DNA from: Serinus canaria
Lineage: Eukaryota; Chordata; Aves; Passeriformes; Fringillidae
Direction: 5' to 3'
NCBI RefSeq assembly: GCF_022539315.1
Contig: NC_066343.1
Location: 37,043,146 to 37,107,145 of the forward strand
Length of the DNA: 64,000 bases
A program made the translations under genes and the position numbers. Below, one piece after another: positions 38,548 to 51,936 of this stretch (position 1 is the first letter of the stretch; each line of letters starts with the position of its first letter). The notes under the pieces are model-generated. The model did no database searches, was not told the DNA's origin, and saw nothing but the letters and a program-made list of their open reading frames with translations.

Positions 38548-41500
38548 GCTCAGCTGTTTCATGGCATTTGATTTCAGTTTTGAAAACTCAGCCATTAAAC
38601 TGAGTATGTGCATATATGAACAACATATGTGAAACAAGCTTTCCTAAACCAATCAGCTGCATTAAAAAATCTTTGCATACTAGGAAATTGGATGGGAGAG
38701 GACTTCCAGGATCTCCTAGAAGTCTCACAGCTTCATTTTGAAATAGGGTAAAGCAATTTTATGTCCCTTACAGGCAAGAGTCCACCCTGTCCTTCTTCCC
38801 CTCCAAGCAATCCTGCTGATGGTGGTATGACAAAATCTCAGTGAGAGGTTTAAGCTGTTACAAAAGTCCACGCTGAGATCACAAAGTATCCATATTAAGA
38901 ATTTATGACTGTAGTGTTTCATATTTCAGAGGCCATTTTCTTTAATTTTATCCCCTCTTCATAGAAGTTTTCAGCTCACTTGTAGCAGCTGTTTTTCATT
39001 AATGGGTAAACACCAACTTTTAATCAAACAATGAAGGTACAATACACAAACTCCCCATGATAGCTTAGTGATAAGGATGATGACCCAGTACAACCTCCTG
39101 ACATAAATTTCTTTCTTAGAAGACTCTAGTCCCTGTTAATTGCCATGTTTAAGAATTACTCCAAACTCACTCTGAAGCAATTAATAAAGAACACCACAAA
39201 TAAATGGCTAGAAGCTTCCTAATATTACTGTCCAAATTAGACTAACCCACTACTGTAAATTTTTCCTCAGAGAAAGAACCTGCTTTTGATGTAGGAGGAA
39301 GAGGAACAGATTAAACCGAACATGATCCTGATTAATGCAAAAGCAAGACAGAGAACACTAACTGTGGCTTATACATTTAAGTCATTGAGCCTCTTACACC
39401 ATTTCTTTTTGTGAGTTTCTGCACAGTGGTCTGCTTTATTTCTTGACTACCTGGCTGTCCTCACTAAATTACAGTCCTTCCTTTTTCATCTTCATGAGGT
39501 CATGGACCCATTCCTATCTTTCAGCAAGTCTTTGAACTACAGACTTCTGAATTTGAGACAAAAATTAGGTGAAATCCTCACCAAGGTCAAGCTCACCCTG
39601 CCTCAGTCCTTTGGTGGCTATCCTCTCTCCTTTACACTTTTGAAAGCTAATACTGTGTGGAGACAGGATGATGATTTACCAATCTGTTTGATACTGAGAT
39701 AGAGTCATTAAGGCCATGGCTCCATGGCAATACTATATAAATCTACTTTTCTCACTTGCAGGAAAAAAAATTGAATGATTAAGCATAGTAGTATCCACCA
39801 TACCTTATCTTACTCTTACAAAGTGCTCCTAGTAAATCCTTTGCCTCTTTGAAGTTCTCCTTTGTTCCTATTAACTGGTTTGGACTACAGGAAGAATTCT
39901 CAGGTGGGAAAGTCACGTCTTACCATCTCTCCCCTCATGATTGTAACATATCTACAAAAAAATATAAAAATTTTATGAGAAGTAAAACTAACATATTCCT
40001 CTGATTAGCTTCTTGGGATTCATTATTTTTCCAGTGCAATTTCTGCACAGCTTCTTTGGCAGCTAAGTCCCAGTTCTGGATGATGAAAATTTGACAACCT
40101 TTAATAAGAAACAGATGGTAAATGTATTTGCAGTGATGCAGGTGGCTGGCTTTGACTCAGCTGTTTCATAAGGATGCAGATGCTATTCTGACTCAACTAA
40201 TGGAAGAAGAAGAGGAGCAGGGGATTTAAACTGAATATTTACTTTGGCAAACTATATATCTGGATCAATCTGACTTGGAAAGTGACACATCAGGACAAAA
40301 GGGTAGGGTTGTGATGAAGAGCTGGAAGAACTGAAGAAACAGAAGAACTTCTAGGTTACAAAGGCCAAATGGAAATGTACACCAGGTTCAGCCCGGAGAT
40401 GTAGCAGCAGGACACTTGTCATGAAACCTCTCCTTAAACGAAACAATCACAAGGACAACCTTCTGTCCATGAGTCAAAGTAGCACAAACTGGCTGCAGCT
40501 GCACTACACAGAGCTCAACCCCTTTGTCAAGTACTGTTGATCTTAAGACATAATAATAGTTGTAAGGTGGGGGATAGGAGAGAAGGATTGTGCCGCTCAT
40601 TTATCTGTTAATGTGAGGGATCACTCCTTGCAGCCAGCTGAAGGGAGGTTTTCCTCACTGGCAGAATTCATGTCTTCGCATGCTCTGAATAGGGCATGAG
40701 AGTAGTGTGGGAGTATCTGGAGAGAAAAATTCTTTATGGAAAATATTGGAAAATTTTAAACTTAAAAGAGATAAATTTACAGACAACTTGTCAAAACGTT
40801 AGAAATCCTGAAGATGGGTAAGATTGCTCTGGAAGAGTAGTAGGTGTCCTCAATATGGGTAAGAGGAGCAGAAGAAGTAGTGGCTGCATGTTCAGTCCCA
40901 AAGAAAAGATTGTACTTTCACAGCTCTGAAAATATAGACCATTTTTATCAGCATTAATAAGCAGAATTCCCTGACCATTTTTCAAAGCTGAAAATACCTG
41001 TAACAATATTGATTTCAGAATTTTTCCATGGAATCTTAACCACTCTTAAACACTCTCTGCATTAATGATATTTGGGTACTTTTGATGGTTGCAAGTATAA
41101 ACAAGACCAATTAAATATACCGGGATATAGGTATATTTATAAAAATGGGTATAAAACTTCAAGACAATGATGGAGATTCTACTGAGGTTTATACAGTGAG
41201 AATTCAGACAAATGTTCTTACTTCCATCTCTTATAGCAGAGTATAATTAATCCCAGAAGGAAAAGTCTGAACACCTCGATTTTAGTGGAACTGTAAGATT
41301 GCACAAAGGACTTGGAAGAAAAAGTTCCCAGTGTAATACTTTCACAGAGGCTATTAGTGAGACCTCCTCTACATTCTCTTCTTTCAGAGTATCTATAAGA
41401 TTTTTGTGTATGATCACTGTGTCACATCCCATAGCCCTGGAGAGATACATTTACATGTTTCTGCCAGTCACCCTCACAGACAGAGGAGAAGGTGGCAGCA

Positions 41501-43594
41501 GCTTACACTAGTCATGTAGATGTTCTTCTGCATTCTCCTGTGCTTCCTGTTTATTTGTGAGGGAAGACACTGCTTAGGGAGGCAAAGGCCATGCACAGTA
41601 GCATCAGGAGAGGCCACTTACGGTGTGGAGCTTCAGAGTATGGGGTAGTGTCTGCATCTTTTCAGATTAGCAATACAAACATTCGTGGGATCAAATTGTA
41701 ACACAGATCACAGAAAAAAATCTGTATTAAAACATTCCCAAAAAAGTCCTTTAATCTACATTTTCAAATAACAAATTATTCGTTCTGGAAACAGCATGTG
41801 TAAGCCCAAAAGACTTCAAAAAGAGGAATTCATTGACATTTCTGTAATAAAATATGACTGGGTAGGGAAAAAACCTAACTGATTGCTCTTCACTCTCATC
41901 TGCTTCTACAGAAACATAATTGAGCCCTAAAGCTTTGTCCATTTGACATTTTTGACAAGAAATTAACTCTCACTCTACTTGTGTCAGTACCATGCATGAC
42001 CTCTCCTTGAAATAGGCAGCTCTTGAAAAATAAGGCACTATATTCTCATTCTGAACTCAACCAGGAAATGGATTTTTCTAAACACCAGCTAGTAAGTTTC
42101 AATTCATATTTGTTTGAATGGACAATGCCATTAACCTGCTGTGGTAGTGTGATACAAAATAATGTAACACCTGGGTTTTACCTGCATTTAGAACAGATAT
42201 ACTCCAAGAAGAAATCACAGAAGCACCCATGCTCAGTTTTACAAAGTGAGGCCTTGTACAGGCTGAATGTATCAGTTTTTTTCATTGGATCTGTTCTTTG
42301 GTCTAAACATAAAGTCCTGTTGGATCAAACACAATGACTGGCTGAGCAGTACTGATAGAAACTTGCAGTATGAGCCAAATCTGAAAAAAGCTGTGAGATT
42401 CCTAAGTATGCACAGAAAGAATCTCTCGTTAATTAACCCCCCTGAAGGGACATTTTTCCAGTTCACCTAAAAAAGTTTGACAACAGGAAGAGTCATAAGA
42501 ATATATCTAAAGTATTCATAATTTTCAAATACAATTTTACCTTTACCTGTCAATTTTAATTTTAATATTTTGGGAGTTTGTTATTATTTTCTTTTGCTTC
42601 CCTTCACCAGGAACTTATCCAGCGCAAAGAACTTGCGTTTAGACACCTTCAGTCTTTTAGAAATTTTTTTCTTCTCCTTCTCTTGGACCCCAAATGATTC
42701 CAGCATCTTATGAGCCTTCATTGCCTTCAAAAAACATATGTAGAAATGCCTAGATAATGGTGCCACTGGGCTGCACAAAATGCACTGCAGGCCTGTACAT
42801 TATCTCTAGCCAAAGGAAGAATATGAATTGGTATTTGATGTCAGAGACCCAGGTAAAATTTCCATCAGCTTATGGAAGAGAGTATTACACATGGTTTTTA
42901 CAAGGCCCAGACAGATGCATTTTCCTGGTATAATATGTGTATCAAAAAGATGAAAAACATAATCCTAGCAACTGTTTTGCAAATGGTTTTATCCATTAGG
43001 TAGCAGTCCCATTATCCTGAAGCCATTTATAACACTACTTTCTCAGCAATATGTTTATGAACATCTTTATGTAACTCATCATGTTCATGAATGAATATAG
43101 GCTCATAACATTTTTCTGTTGCAAGGGAACACTTTCATCTGTTTTTCATAAGAGGTGAACTGAACCACAGACAGAAGTATGGAACAACATGCAGGTAAGA
43201 GAACATCAGCACTTTCTGAATTATGTCTTTGGAAGAGGTGCAATTTACCAGCATTTCTCACCTTACTTATGCTGTTGTGGTTAGAATGCAGCTGAAGGGT
43301 TTCAATCACTACTGCACTACAGGAACACCAGATTTGGTTATACCCTTGGCATACACCAATAGCAGAGAAGCTGCAAAATTCATGGAAGAATGTAGCAAGT
43401 TAAGGAAATTAGTGATCTATATGGACAAAACTGTAAAAAATAATGTGTTTACCCCATGTTCTAAAGTTATTGATATTTAATCTGCGGTCCTGAGACACCA
43501 TGCTGATAAAGCTTAAAAATAAACTTTATTTTAAAATAGATCTTAATTGCACCTATCCAAAGCACAGTCTTTCTATTTTGCCTTGGAGAAAAAT
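38548..43594. other. Non-coding stretch, no gene seen
   Basis: AT-rich unique DNA. An 85-codon frame at 43223-43480 and a lysine-rich frame on the minus strand at 42584-42778 have no family match and are at background length. Confidence 0.45.
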
Positions 43595-43724
43595 AAAAAA
43601 AAAAAAAAATCAAAAGACTAAGCAGGAAATAATTATTTTTATTTTAACATGAAATCAGAAAAAAGACACCAAATTTATCTTTGAGATTTCCTGCTACTTT
43701 TTGTTTATTAAAAAAAAAAAAAAA
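43595..43724. repeat. Paired A homopolymers (A14 and A15)
   Basis: A runs at 43595-43608 and 43710-43724 lie about 100 bp apart. AAATAAAC (near 43518) precedes the first by about 75 bp. Confidence 0.9.
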
Positions 43725-44779
43725 GGGAGATTAAGATAGTGGTTAATATTTTGAAACAGTGTTCAATAACCTGATTTTACATGAAGTTTTCTAAGAAAAT
43801 AGCTGGTCAATACAAATTTTTTACTAACAGACCTTAGCAAAAATCAAACTCAAAAGAAATTAAAGATATCAGAGAAAAAAATTAATTCAATTAGTGCATC
43901 AAGGAGTTTGAATTTCTTCGTAATGCCTGGTAACTACCTAAGCTCATTTTGCACTTAGTATTCCTGTGGTATCCATAAACTCCTCAGGGCTCACTGCACA
44001 ACTGCATATTTATCCTAACTTTTAATTAAATATTAAAAATAGACAGATGTTGCAAAGAATCAAAAAAGGAAATTTAAGGGTTTGAAACTATTCATCTATC
44101 AAACACGCTGCCAGAATTTTCATCTCAAGAGGTGAAATGGTGAAACAGTAATTCACACAAGAGAAATGTGATAAGAGGGCACTGAATGACTTCCAGGGAT
44201 TATTCAAGGCATGCAAAAGGCCCTGGATTTCAGCCACAAATGCTGCTCATTTGCCTTGAAATAGGTGACACTGTTCATCTAAACGACCTAGATGTACTGT
44301 AATCACTGGGGAGTTTTCAATGATAATGTGTTCAAATACCAACTGCTAATTTTTATTTGCAATCATTGAACTAAATCAAAGTTGATAGAGATGACCACTG
44401 TTTCAATTTGCAAGCCTTATTCTCCTTAAATTGTTCCAGGATGTTAGGGATGGTAATTGCTACAAAGTCCTTTGTATGTGGTATGCAGAAGGTATGGTGG
44501 GAAGAGATAGCATCAGTTTTGGAGAGTAAACTCTTAGAGGAACGAGGAATTGCTCAGGTAGATTATTCCAGTAGAGTAAAGACAGTCTGCGCTCATTATG
44601 TCTCTTAAATAGCTGCTCTTTCCCTATTGAACTCCAACGGCAAAACCAAACAATCAGTAGGGCTGTCATCCTGGTTGCCTCTCTGATCAAGTTTCCAGAG
44701 TCCATCCAAAATAGAGTCTTTTTAAAATATTTCATAAAAACCTGTATGTAAAGCCCACGGGCCTTCTTCCCGGGTATGT
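43725..44779. other. Non-coding stretch, no gene seen
   Basis: AT-rich DNA. No exon, repeat family or regulatory signature could be supported. Confidence 0.5.
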
Positions 44780-45750
44780 CAATGGGCTGTTAATCTAAAC
44801 TCCTGTTATCACACGGTGACGCAATAATCCTGTTCTTCCCTGAGTAATATCTCAGCGACTGGTTTTTCTGTGAGTACTGAGTAATCTTTGGAAAAGTGAA
44901 AAAGAAAAGAAAAAAATCAGAATTCAAACGAATTCTGAGATGGACAAAGAAGCAGTATCAAGAATCAGAATTCAAATGAAGTTAAGATGGACGCTCGGCC
45001 CTAACTCAGCTGCTTGAAGAAGGTTTTGGCTTCAGAAAGTGGAGATTTCTCATTACTGCAGGGGCTGCCTGAAAGACATGCGGTTTGAGGCATGCAGCTA
45101 TCCAGGAAGGTAACAGTTTTCATTGTGTTACTTTTCACAAAAACGTTCACTGGCTTTGAAACATTTGTTTAGCAAAAGCATAGCAAGTCCTGGGACATAA
45201 CGTCATTTTGATTTAGATTAGATCACAACAGACTAGGTTTAAAATTTCTTTTCAAACCTCCCAGGACGGTAATATTCAGACCCTAATACTATCAAGCAAA
45301 AACAAACGAATCTTAAAAATACTGCAGTAACACAAAAAATATACTCTAAACCAAGAAGCCATATGGAAAATAGAAATTTTAAAATAGAACCTAATGTAAA
45401 ATATTACCTTTCAAATCTATTCATTATTTATTCTAGATATCATAGTACGTTGACCATCTAGCTATGTCATTTACCGGATCTGAGTCATGACAATGATATT
45501 ACATTTTAAGACAAGAGAATCCAAAAAAAAGGAAGAAAGAAAAAGAGACTTTCACACGAGAAATTCAATTTACTTTAGACTCTGTTGCCCCAGAGACCAA
45601 TTTGGAGCAGGTCCTGTGATAAATCCACCACCCAACGCTATTGCAAATTGCTGGGTTAATGAAGGGAGTTCGAGTAGGGAAATGAGAGGCGAGAGTAGCA
45701 AGGTGCTGATCATCTGTAAATTACTTGCTGCAGGGCGTACTACGTTAGAG
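44780..45750. promoter_or_regulatory. Candidate regulatory cluster, CpG-richer unique DNA
   Basis: This kilobase has more CpG than its flanks. Examples are CACGGTGACGCAA near 44814, GACGCTCGGCC near 44990, and several between 45475 and 45745. It contains non-repetitive blocks with factor-like sites such as TGACGCAA and CAGCTG. A duplicated palindromic element at 44916-44992 is listed separately. The 91-codon frame at 45487-45762 has no domain and seems incidental. The assignment is by composition only. Confidence 0.25.
44916..44992. repeat. Duplicated ~30-bp element, one copy palindromic
   Basis: ATCAGAATTCAAACGAATTC (from 44916, continuing TGAGATGGAC to 44945) and ATCAGAATTCAAATGAAGTT (from 44964, continuing AAGATGGAC to 44992) share most positions. 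The first copy has 9-bp perfect arms (TCAGAATTC 917-925, GAATTCTGA 930-938) around AAAC. The second has lost the palindrome by changes in the right half. Confidence 0.8.
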
Positions 45751-48700
45751 CCCAGAGAGTGAAATACACCATTTTTTTCTTAGATGATAAACGGAGGATT
45801 TACTTCACTTTCCTTATTATATTTCACCAAAACTTCCCCTTCAAACTAATTCATTTTTGTGCACCCAGCAGTGTAAGGTTATGGCAGAGTAATTTCATGC
45901 GCAAAAAAGGAATGAAATACAGGCAGATCAGAGAGAAAACACATGAAGCTTTTTAGGTAAGGAAATACTTTTCTAAAATAATGATAGTGCAGTTTCTAAA
46001 ATGTTTGATACTGTTTACGGGGGTGGGGGGGGAACTCTGGTAATTCTCTTTAGTAAATTCTTGTATATTATACTTTCACATTTCCTTTCCTAACAGTTAT
46101 TTAAAACTGGGGGAGTGAAACACTTTTCCCTTTATACTTATATCATTTATAGAGAATGATTTACTTCCCTTCCCCACGTGCTCCATAACCATAATTATAA
46201 TTATCTTTCACTAACTTCATAAGTAATTTCATAATTTTTTTGTGAATTCATTTTTCCTGTAACTTTATCTTGCAGTGCAGAGTTTTACAAAGTACACCAA
46301 AGTATTTTCAAGTACACCAATTTGAAACTAGTGAGACATAATCTTTATTTCTTGATTTGGTTTTGGGGGGAGGGGGTCATTTCTTTTGTTTGTTGTTGGA
46401 TTTTTTTACTGTTTTTTATAGGTGATAGTTCTATCAAGCGAAGAATATACTTCGTTTTTATTAAGGGGATGTTCCCTCACTTCCTCTTAATATCAAGCAT
46501 TAAATTCACAACTGTCTCATAGTCTCAACTTTCAGGGACCTTCATGCCTTAATGGAGTTACTTTTGTGAGTTGCATCACCATCATGTTCATAGGGTTAGT
46601 ATTTTCTCTAATGTTGCTCCCTTTGACTTTTTCAGGGAGCCAGGCCCCTTCACACAAAGAAGGATGCAGGATTTCCACATCAAGCTTCAGGGTGAGCAGA
46701 ATCTGGTTATGGCATCTCTCTGTTGCCTGTTTAGGAGTCACAATGTGTGTCTTGATCCCTTGTGACTCTTCTTGCAAATAAAAAAAATGTAAGAATCTAG
46801 ACATTTCAGTGTTTTTTGTTTTACCATTCCATCTTCCGAACTAACATAAGAGTGCTGGTTTGAATTGTGAAGCAGAAAGAAAAAAGCTAATATGAGATAT
46901 AAACAGATATAAGCTTCTCTGTCACTTTCTAAAATTTCAGCTTTGATGCTAATGACTTTTTAGAAATAATTTTGTGTTGTCAGTTTTTCTAAGTAGTGTT
47001 GTATGTGAATTTTGAGTCTTAGCAGTTCCCAAGAACGTTGCTGTACTCTTTTAATTTATGTGTTTAAAGGATGTAAAGGGCAAAACTGTAAAAATTCCCC
47101 AAACCAAGAAAATCAGAGCACACCTTTAAATAATCTTAAGGAAAATTCCTCTATTCCAAGTGGAAAAGAAGAAATCCTTCTGACATCTTACATTTTATTG
47201 AGTCAACCATAGTAAATTGTTCATCATATGAGTATATAAGCTGATTTTTCACGTCCATGAAGATGTGTCTTGCTGGGGAAAAGGGCTTGAAGTACATACT
47301 GATAGGTATATTAGCCAAAACCCCTAGACAAAGAAAAGCCATACATGTTAATGAAAGCATGCAGACCCCGTGCAAAGGACCTTGACACCGCAGCGCCGCT
47401 TCTCTAGCAAAGAGTCCTTGAAGCCTGATAAGAGTGCAAGCAGCCATCGGCATCACAGTTAGCAAGTCCTTTCATGGAGAGAAGGGCACTCTTCTGTGCC
47501 CCTGATGTCATTCCTAATGCCGGCTAAAGCATCCACCGAATTACCTGCAATATGTTTGTCCTATGGAAAAGATGGGAGATGAAACATCATTATTTTCTTA
47601 TTTTTGAAAATTGGTGGAGAAAGCTAGAAATGGCTGACGATTTTGTTAAAAAACAGGAAGCAAAAGCAGAGTTCAGAAACTTGTGTCAAATGTTCCCTGC
47701 TTCACAGGTGATGGAACAGCTTCAGGTTGTATGGCAAACAAAACCTGATCAAAAAAATATGTATCTGATCATAAAACCTGTACCTGATCAAAAAAATACT
47801 TTTCACCTCATACTTCTGTTTTGAGATGTGAGGACAGCTTCAGACTCTAGAAGCTGCTAAGGAACAATTGCTTGTGTTTCATACACAGGGCCCAAAATTC
47901 CAGTTTCAGAAACCCCCTGGTCAGTGCATATTGCCTTGGTACATGTGCCAGCAGCATTGGTTATCACCACCTATAAAATCTCCTCTTCCCCTCACCTGGA
48001 GAGAAGACAATTTCTAAAATTCTAAGTTTTTGATTCTAAATTTCCAGAGGAAAAAAGAAAATTGCAGTAATCGAGATTCTCCCATGCCTGCTCTCTGTGC
48101 AATTACCGTAGGTGAGCCCTTTATTTGCCATTGGACTATGAAAGGATCTATGCTGAAAGCTATTTCCCTGCTTCAGAGAGAGCTATTTAATTTCATTTTT
48201 CTTAACATTTCCCCCAGCTCCCATGGAAAGTGAAAAGAACTGATGCTTTTTTTACCCAAAGTAAGACGTATGTGCAGTGCCTGCTCCCTAGACACATATG
48301 ACTTTTGTCTCTCTTCACTATCAGGAAGCATTTTCCAAAACATTTTTGAAAATACACACTAGTAAAGAGAGTTGGTGTGACTTTTCTGCTAGCCCAGAAT
48401 GGATATAATTGAGTGCTGTAGCCATCTGTTCAGACACCAGGGTTTGCATGCCTTTTCCAGACTTGGTAGCCAGAAAACTGGATCAAAGAAAGTAACTCCT
48501 TCTGTGTTTTTGGAGAACATATGAAAGGTCAGGTCCTTGAATAAATGCCTCTACAAGCTTTAATCTCTGATTAAGCACAGGAACAACAAAAGCCTGAAGG
48601 CAATTGTATTTCTTACTGAAAGATTAATTAAAACTTATCAGAATGCTGGTTAATTTAGTCTTTGACCTTTTGAATGTGCTAACAAGTCAGAATAACTGTG

Positions 48701-50939
48701 TAGAATCTTTGCAATAGACAACCAAAACAAATTGCAAAAGCATCAAGCTTAAATTGCTGGCATGTCTGTCTGCAGCTAAAGTGGGTACCTTATTTGCTCA
48801 GCAAATTTTCTGCAATAACTTCTGATTTTTGGCTGTAACCCTTAAGCAAAGACTGTTGCCAAAATGGAAAACCAGTTTCCTGGGGACTTTTAGCATACAT
48901 CCAAAGTATTTTACTGGTAGTCATTGGGAACATGAAAAACATTTGAAGTGAGAAAAATGTGGAGGGTTGGTTTTTTTTTTTCCTCAGAAATAGTAACAAG
49001 CTTACTTTCAACACATGTAATTCCACTTTCTAGGCTATTATTATTACTCTCATCTCCATTATTTTTGTTATTGCTCTAATTTCCTAACTCTGTAGATTCT
49101 GGAATGATGAGGCTTGGGGAGTAGACCAAGGGCAGCTGCCTCCTCTGTCAGTGTGCCCAAGGGGTGTTTTTTGTTTTCTTCATGGTCTGAAAGATGGTTG
49201 TGGTGAGAGACACAGAACACCCGTGTATGGTGGAAATCCTTAAACCAGCAGTCCATTCATATTATTCATGACTGAGTGCCTCTGTGTCAATTCACCTGCC
49301 TAAAACAATGACAGACTGTTTGTGGAGATTCTTTCACATCAAAGCATTAAATGGATTTAAATTCCTTCTACCCCCACCCCATACCCAGGTGCCCCTGACA
49401 CTGACCACCAAAATGATGGAAAGCTGTAATTCCTACAAAAGTGGTACTTACTTCTCTCCACAAAAGAGTGTGGATGTGACTTGGGGCAAATTAGAGGGGG
49501 GCAGATGGGGTTTGGGGCTTTTGAGTGTGCATGGCAGAGAGTTTCTCAGGGGTGTGAGGACTCTATTAGTCAGCATCAGTCTGATTAAAGACCAGCTTGT
49601 CTCTAGTTACTTCAGGTTTTACAAGTTACCAAAACTTCTCTACAATAGGCCCATTTGACCCATCATAGTACTGCTGAGACTGAAAACAAATGCAGTCTCT
49701 TCTGCCCCACAGTGACCTCTTTAGACCCAGATTTGAGGTACATGCAGGAAATTGATTATATAGTTCCTAATTATTGTGGCAATTTCAAAAAAAGTAAAGG
49801 TTTGGGGGATTTTGGTCGTTGTTTCTATATTAAATTCACTGTGAAGCTTGGGTAAATCATATCAAGAGTTTGTAGATTCGTCCAAAGTTTGTAAATTTGA
49901 ATAATTTGTTGGAAAGAAAGTGGAAAACACTTCCATTTTCCCATGCTCATTAGTGAGTAATTCTAATTTATCTGGCCTATCAGAAATTTGAGAATGAGAT
50001 CTGATGAGTATATATTTGTGTTCATACAAACACACACAAATATGAAAAAGAAAATTACATATATATGCAGAGACATGGGTAGAAAGTTAGTTTGTATTGA
50101 CTTCAATAGATAGTTTATATATACACACAATATGCTGAAATACAAAACCATTGACTTACTATATCCCAACAGAGTGATATTGAACAAATTTCACTCATGA
50201 CCACCATGGTGAGCTTCTTTCAGAGGCTCTTCAATTTAAACAAAAGTCTTCTAAATGGATGAACTTATTTAAGCATGACAAAGAGGACTCTTTGTTGAAC
50301 ATTTACCAGGTAAAGCTATTAATGCAAGAATTATGCAAACAAAAAACCCCAACAACATTCTGATTACTAAATTTGCTAATTTACTTAATGGTTTTACCAG
50401 GTTAATTGTATTTTCTTAATCTCTCTAGAATTAATTTTTCTATCCACATTCCCTTGAGAATTTTCCTTGCAAAAGAAGAAAAAAGCCTGAGAGCTTTAGT
50501 GCTCTGACATTTTTGTTTCACATTAAAACAAATTTCAGAGTGTCTAGAGGAAACATTACCTCCAGCTACTTACTCCATATGCACTTGCAGCAAAAAATAT
50601 GGCAGTACTTAAAATGCAACATTCTAGTGAATATCTGAGATTTACATATGAATACTCAGATATTTTCTCTCCTAAGCACCATAAAATCTCATCAGTCATT
50701 TCTAAAACGTTCTGAGTGCCGCTGTTTGCTGCTCTTTCAAAATTGTGAACACTGTTTTTAAGGACCCTCCATCATTGCCTGTTCTGCTGAAGTATTTTTT
50801 GTGAGGGCTGAAAGGAAGTAGTTTAGAGCAATGAAGAACTTGAAACAACAAGGCAAATCATTCTTGCTTATGCTTAATTTAAGCTATTTAAATTGAGGGT
50901 TTTTTGTTTGTTCAGGTCTCACAAAAAGAATCCTCTTGA
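45751..50939. other. Non-coding stretch, no gene seen
   Basis: AT-rich unique DNA with a G run near 46019-46031, a near-direct repeat ACCTGATCAAAAAAATA (47743-47759 and 47782-47798) and a CpG-richer patch at 47380-47545. A polypyrimidine tract with CCTCAG (48968-48987) looks like a splice acceptor, but no coding exon follows it. Open frames up to 124 codons have no recognised domain. Confidence 0.45.
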
Positions 50940-51260
50940 CTGGGTGCAGGTTGGAAACAGGTCTGAAGGACTGAGCCTTCAGCAGAACGCCTGTCTCCTG
51001 CCGTGCCGACTCCTACCGCTTTGGCAGCCCCTCCTCTAAGGTGGGACAGACAGGAACGGGATCGCGGCCCTTGACCGGCAGAACACTGTGTATACGGAGC
51101 TTCAGAGGGTTGGCAGGTCAAACCTGACTGATTACCTCTTTGCAGGACACCTCCACCTCCATCTTCGCACTAATGCAACAGCGGAGGGCACGTTTCCTGG
51201 AAACTGAAATAAGGGTGCAAATCGCAGCACCTCCCTCCACCCCACCCCCACTTCTGTGCA
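50940..51260 (+). promoter_or_regulatory. CpG-rich patch, candidate promoter / 5' exon
   Basis: Thirteen CpGs fall between 50988 and 51226, the densest CpG cluster in the window, in DNA that is GC-rich compared with its AT-rich flanks. A TATA-like TATTTAAAT lies upstream at about 50884. A CTCTAAGGTGGGA splice-donor-like site lies near 51038. About 0.7 kb downstream is a candidate exon with a start codon and hydrophobic leader (51937-52025), so this patch may be a promoter with a non-coding first exon on the plus strand. No transcript evidence is available, and a diverged GC-rich repeat cannot be excluded. Confidence 0.35.
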
Positions 51261-51333
51261 CCTTGAAATGGCCTTATTGCATCCAGCAATTGGCATATTG
51301 TTCGGTACTGAAAGATCAGCTCTACCAGTGGAA

Positions 51334-51402
51334 GAAAAAAATTTCACATACTATTTAACATACTAAAAAAATTTCACATACTAAAAAAAATTTCACTATT
51401 TA
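51334..51402. repeat. Short AT-rich tandem repeat
   Basis: The phrase AAAAAATTTCACATACT occurs at about 51335 and 51365, with a third partial copy (AAAAAATTTCACTATT) at about 51383, as a local slippage product. Confidence 0.8.
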
Positions 51403-51936
51403 TTTTTATCATTTAGCTTTAACTGTTGCCTTTTTCAGCCATATGAAAGATGAACTGGAAGATGTTTTCATAGTGTTTGTGTAAACTTTTTGTTGTTAAA
51501 GATTATTGGCTCGTTTTGTGGGGAGTTTTGGGGTTGAATTTTTTGATTTTATTTTCCCAGAGGAAACTTTTCTTATGAGTCATGGTTTTTAAGGTTTGTA
51601 TCTTAAATATTTATTAGGGTTTTAGGTCTGTATTTCACCTTTCTAGTTACTTTTGACATGTGCAAAGAAAATTTTATTTCAAAACTAAATCAAAGATTTA
51701 GCATATTCTATTTCTTAAAAATAAAAAGCATCATGTCCTTTTCAGAATATTTTAAATGCATTTTCAAAATGTGAATCATGTAAAAACCCAGTTTGTTTAA
51801 CTAGACAATTCAGAGTAGAGAGATTCTGAGCTACCGGAACTATCTCTCAAAAACAAAAATAACATTATTGATTTTCTTGCCTTGAACATTTTTGTCTTGG
51901 GGTCTCTTCTCAGTAACACTTATTTTATTTCTTCAG

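Noticed and set aside
42584..42778. Lysine-rich 64-codon minus-strand frame
   Set aside because: Basic composition comes from A-rich DNA. No splice sites or family match support it.
43223..43480. 85-codon frame that could be a terminal exon
   Set aside because: AT-rich codon use, no family match, and a weak acceptor before it.
45487..45762. 91-codon frame in CpG-richer DNA
   Set aside because: Starts in an A-rich tract, has no domain and no convincing splice sites.
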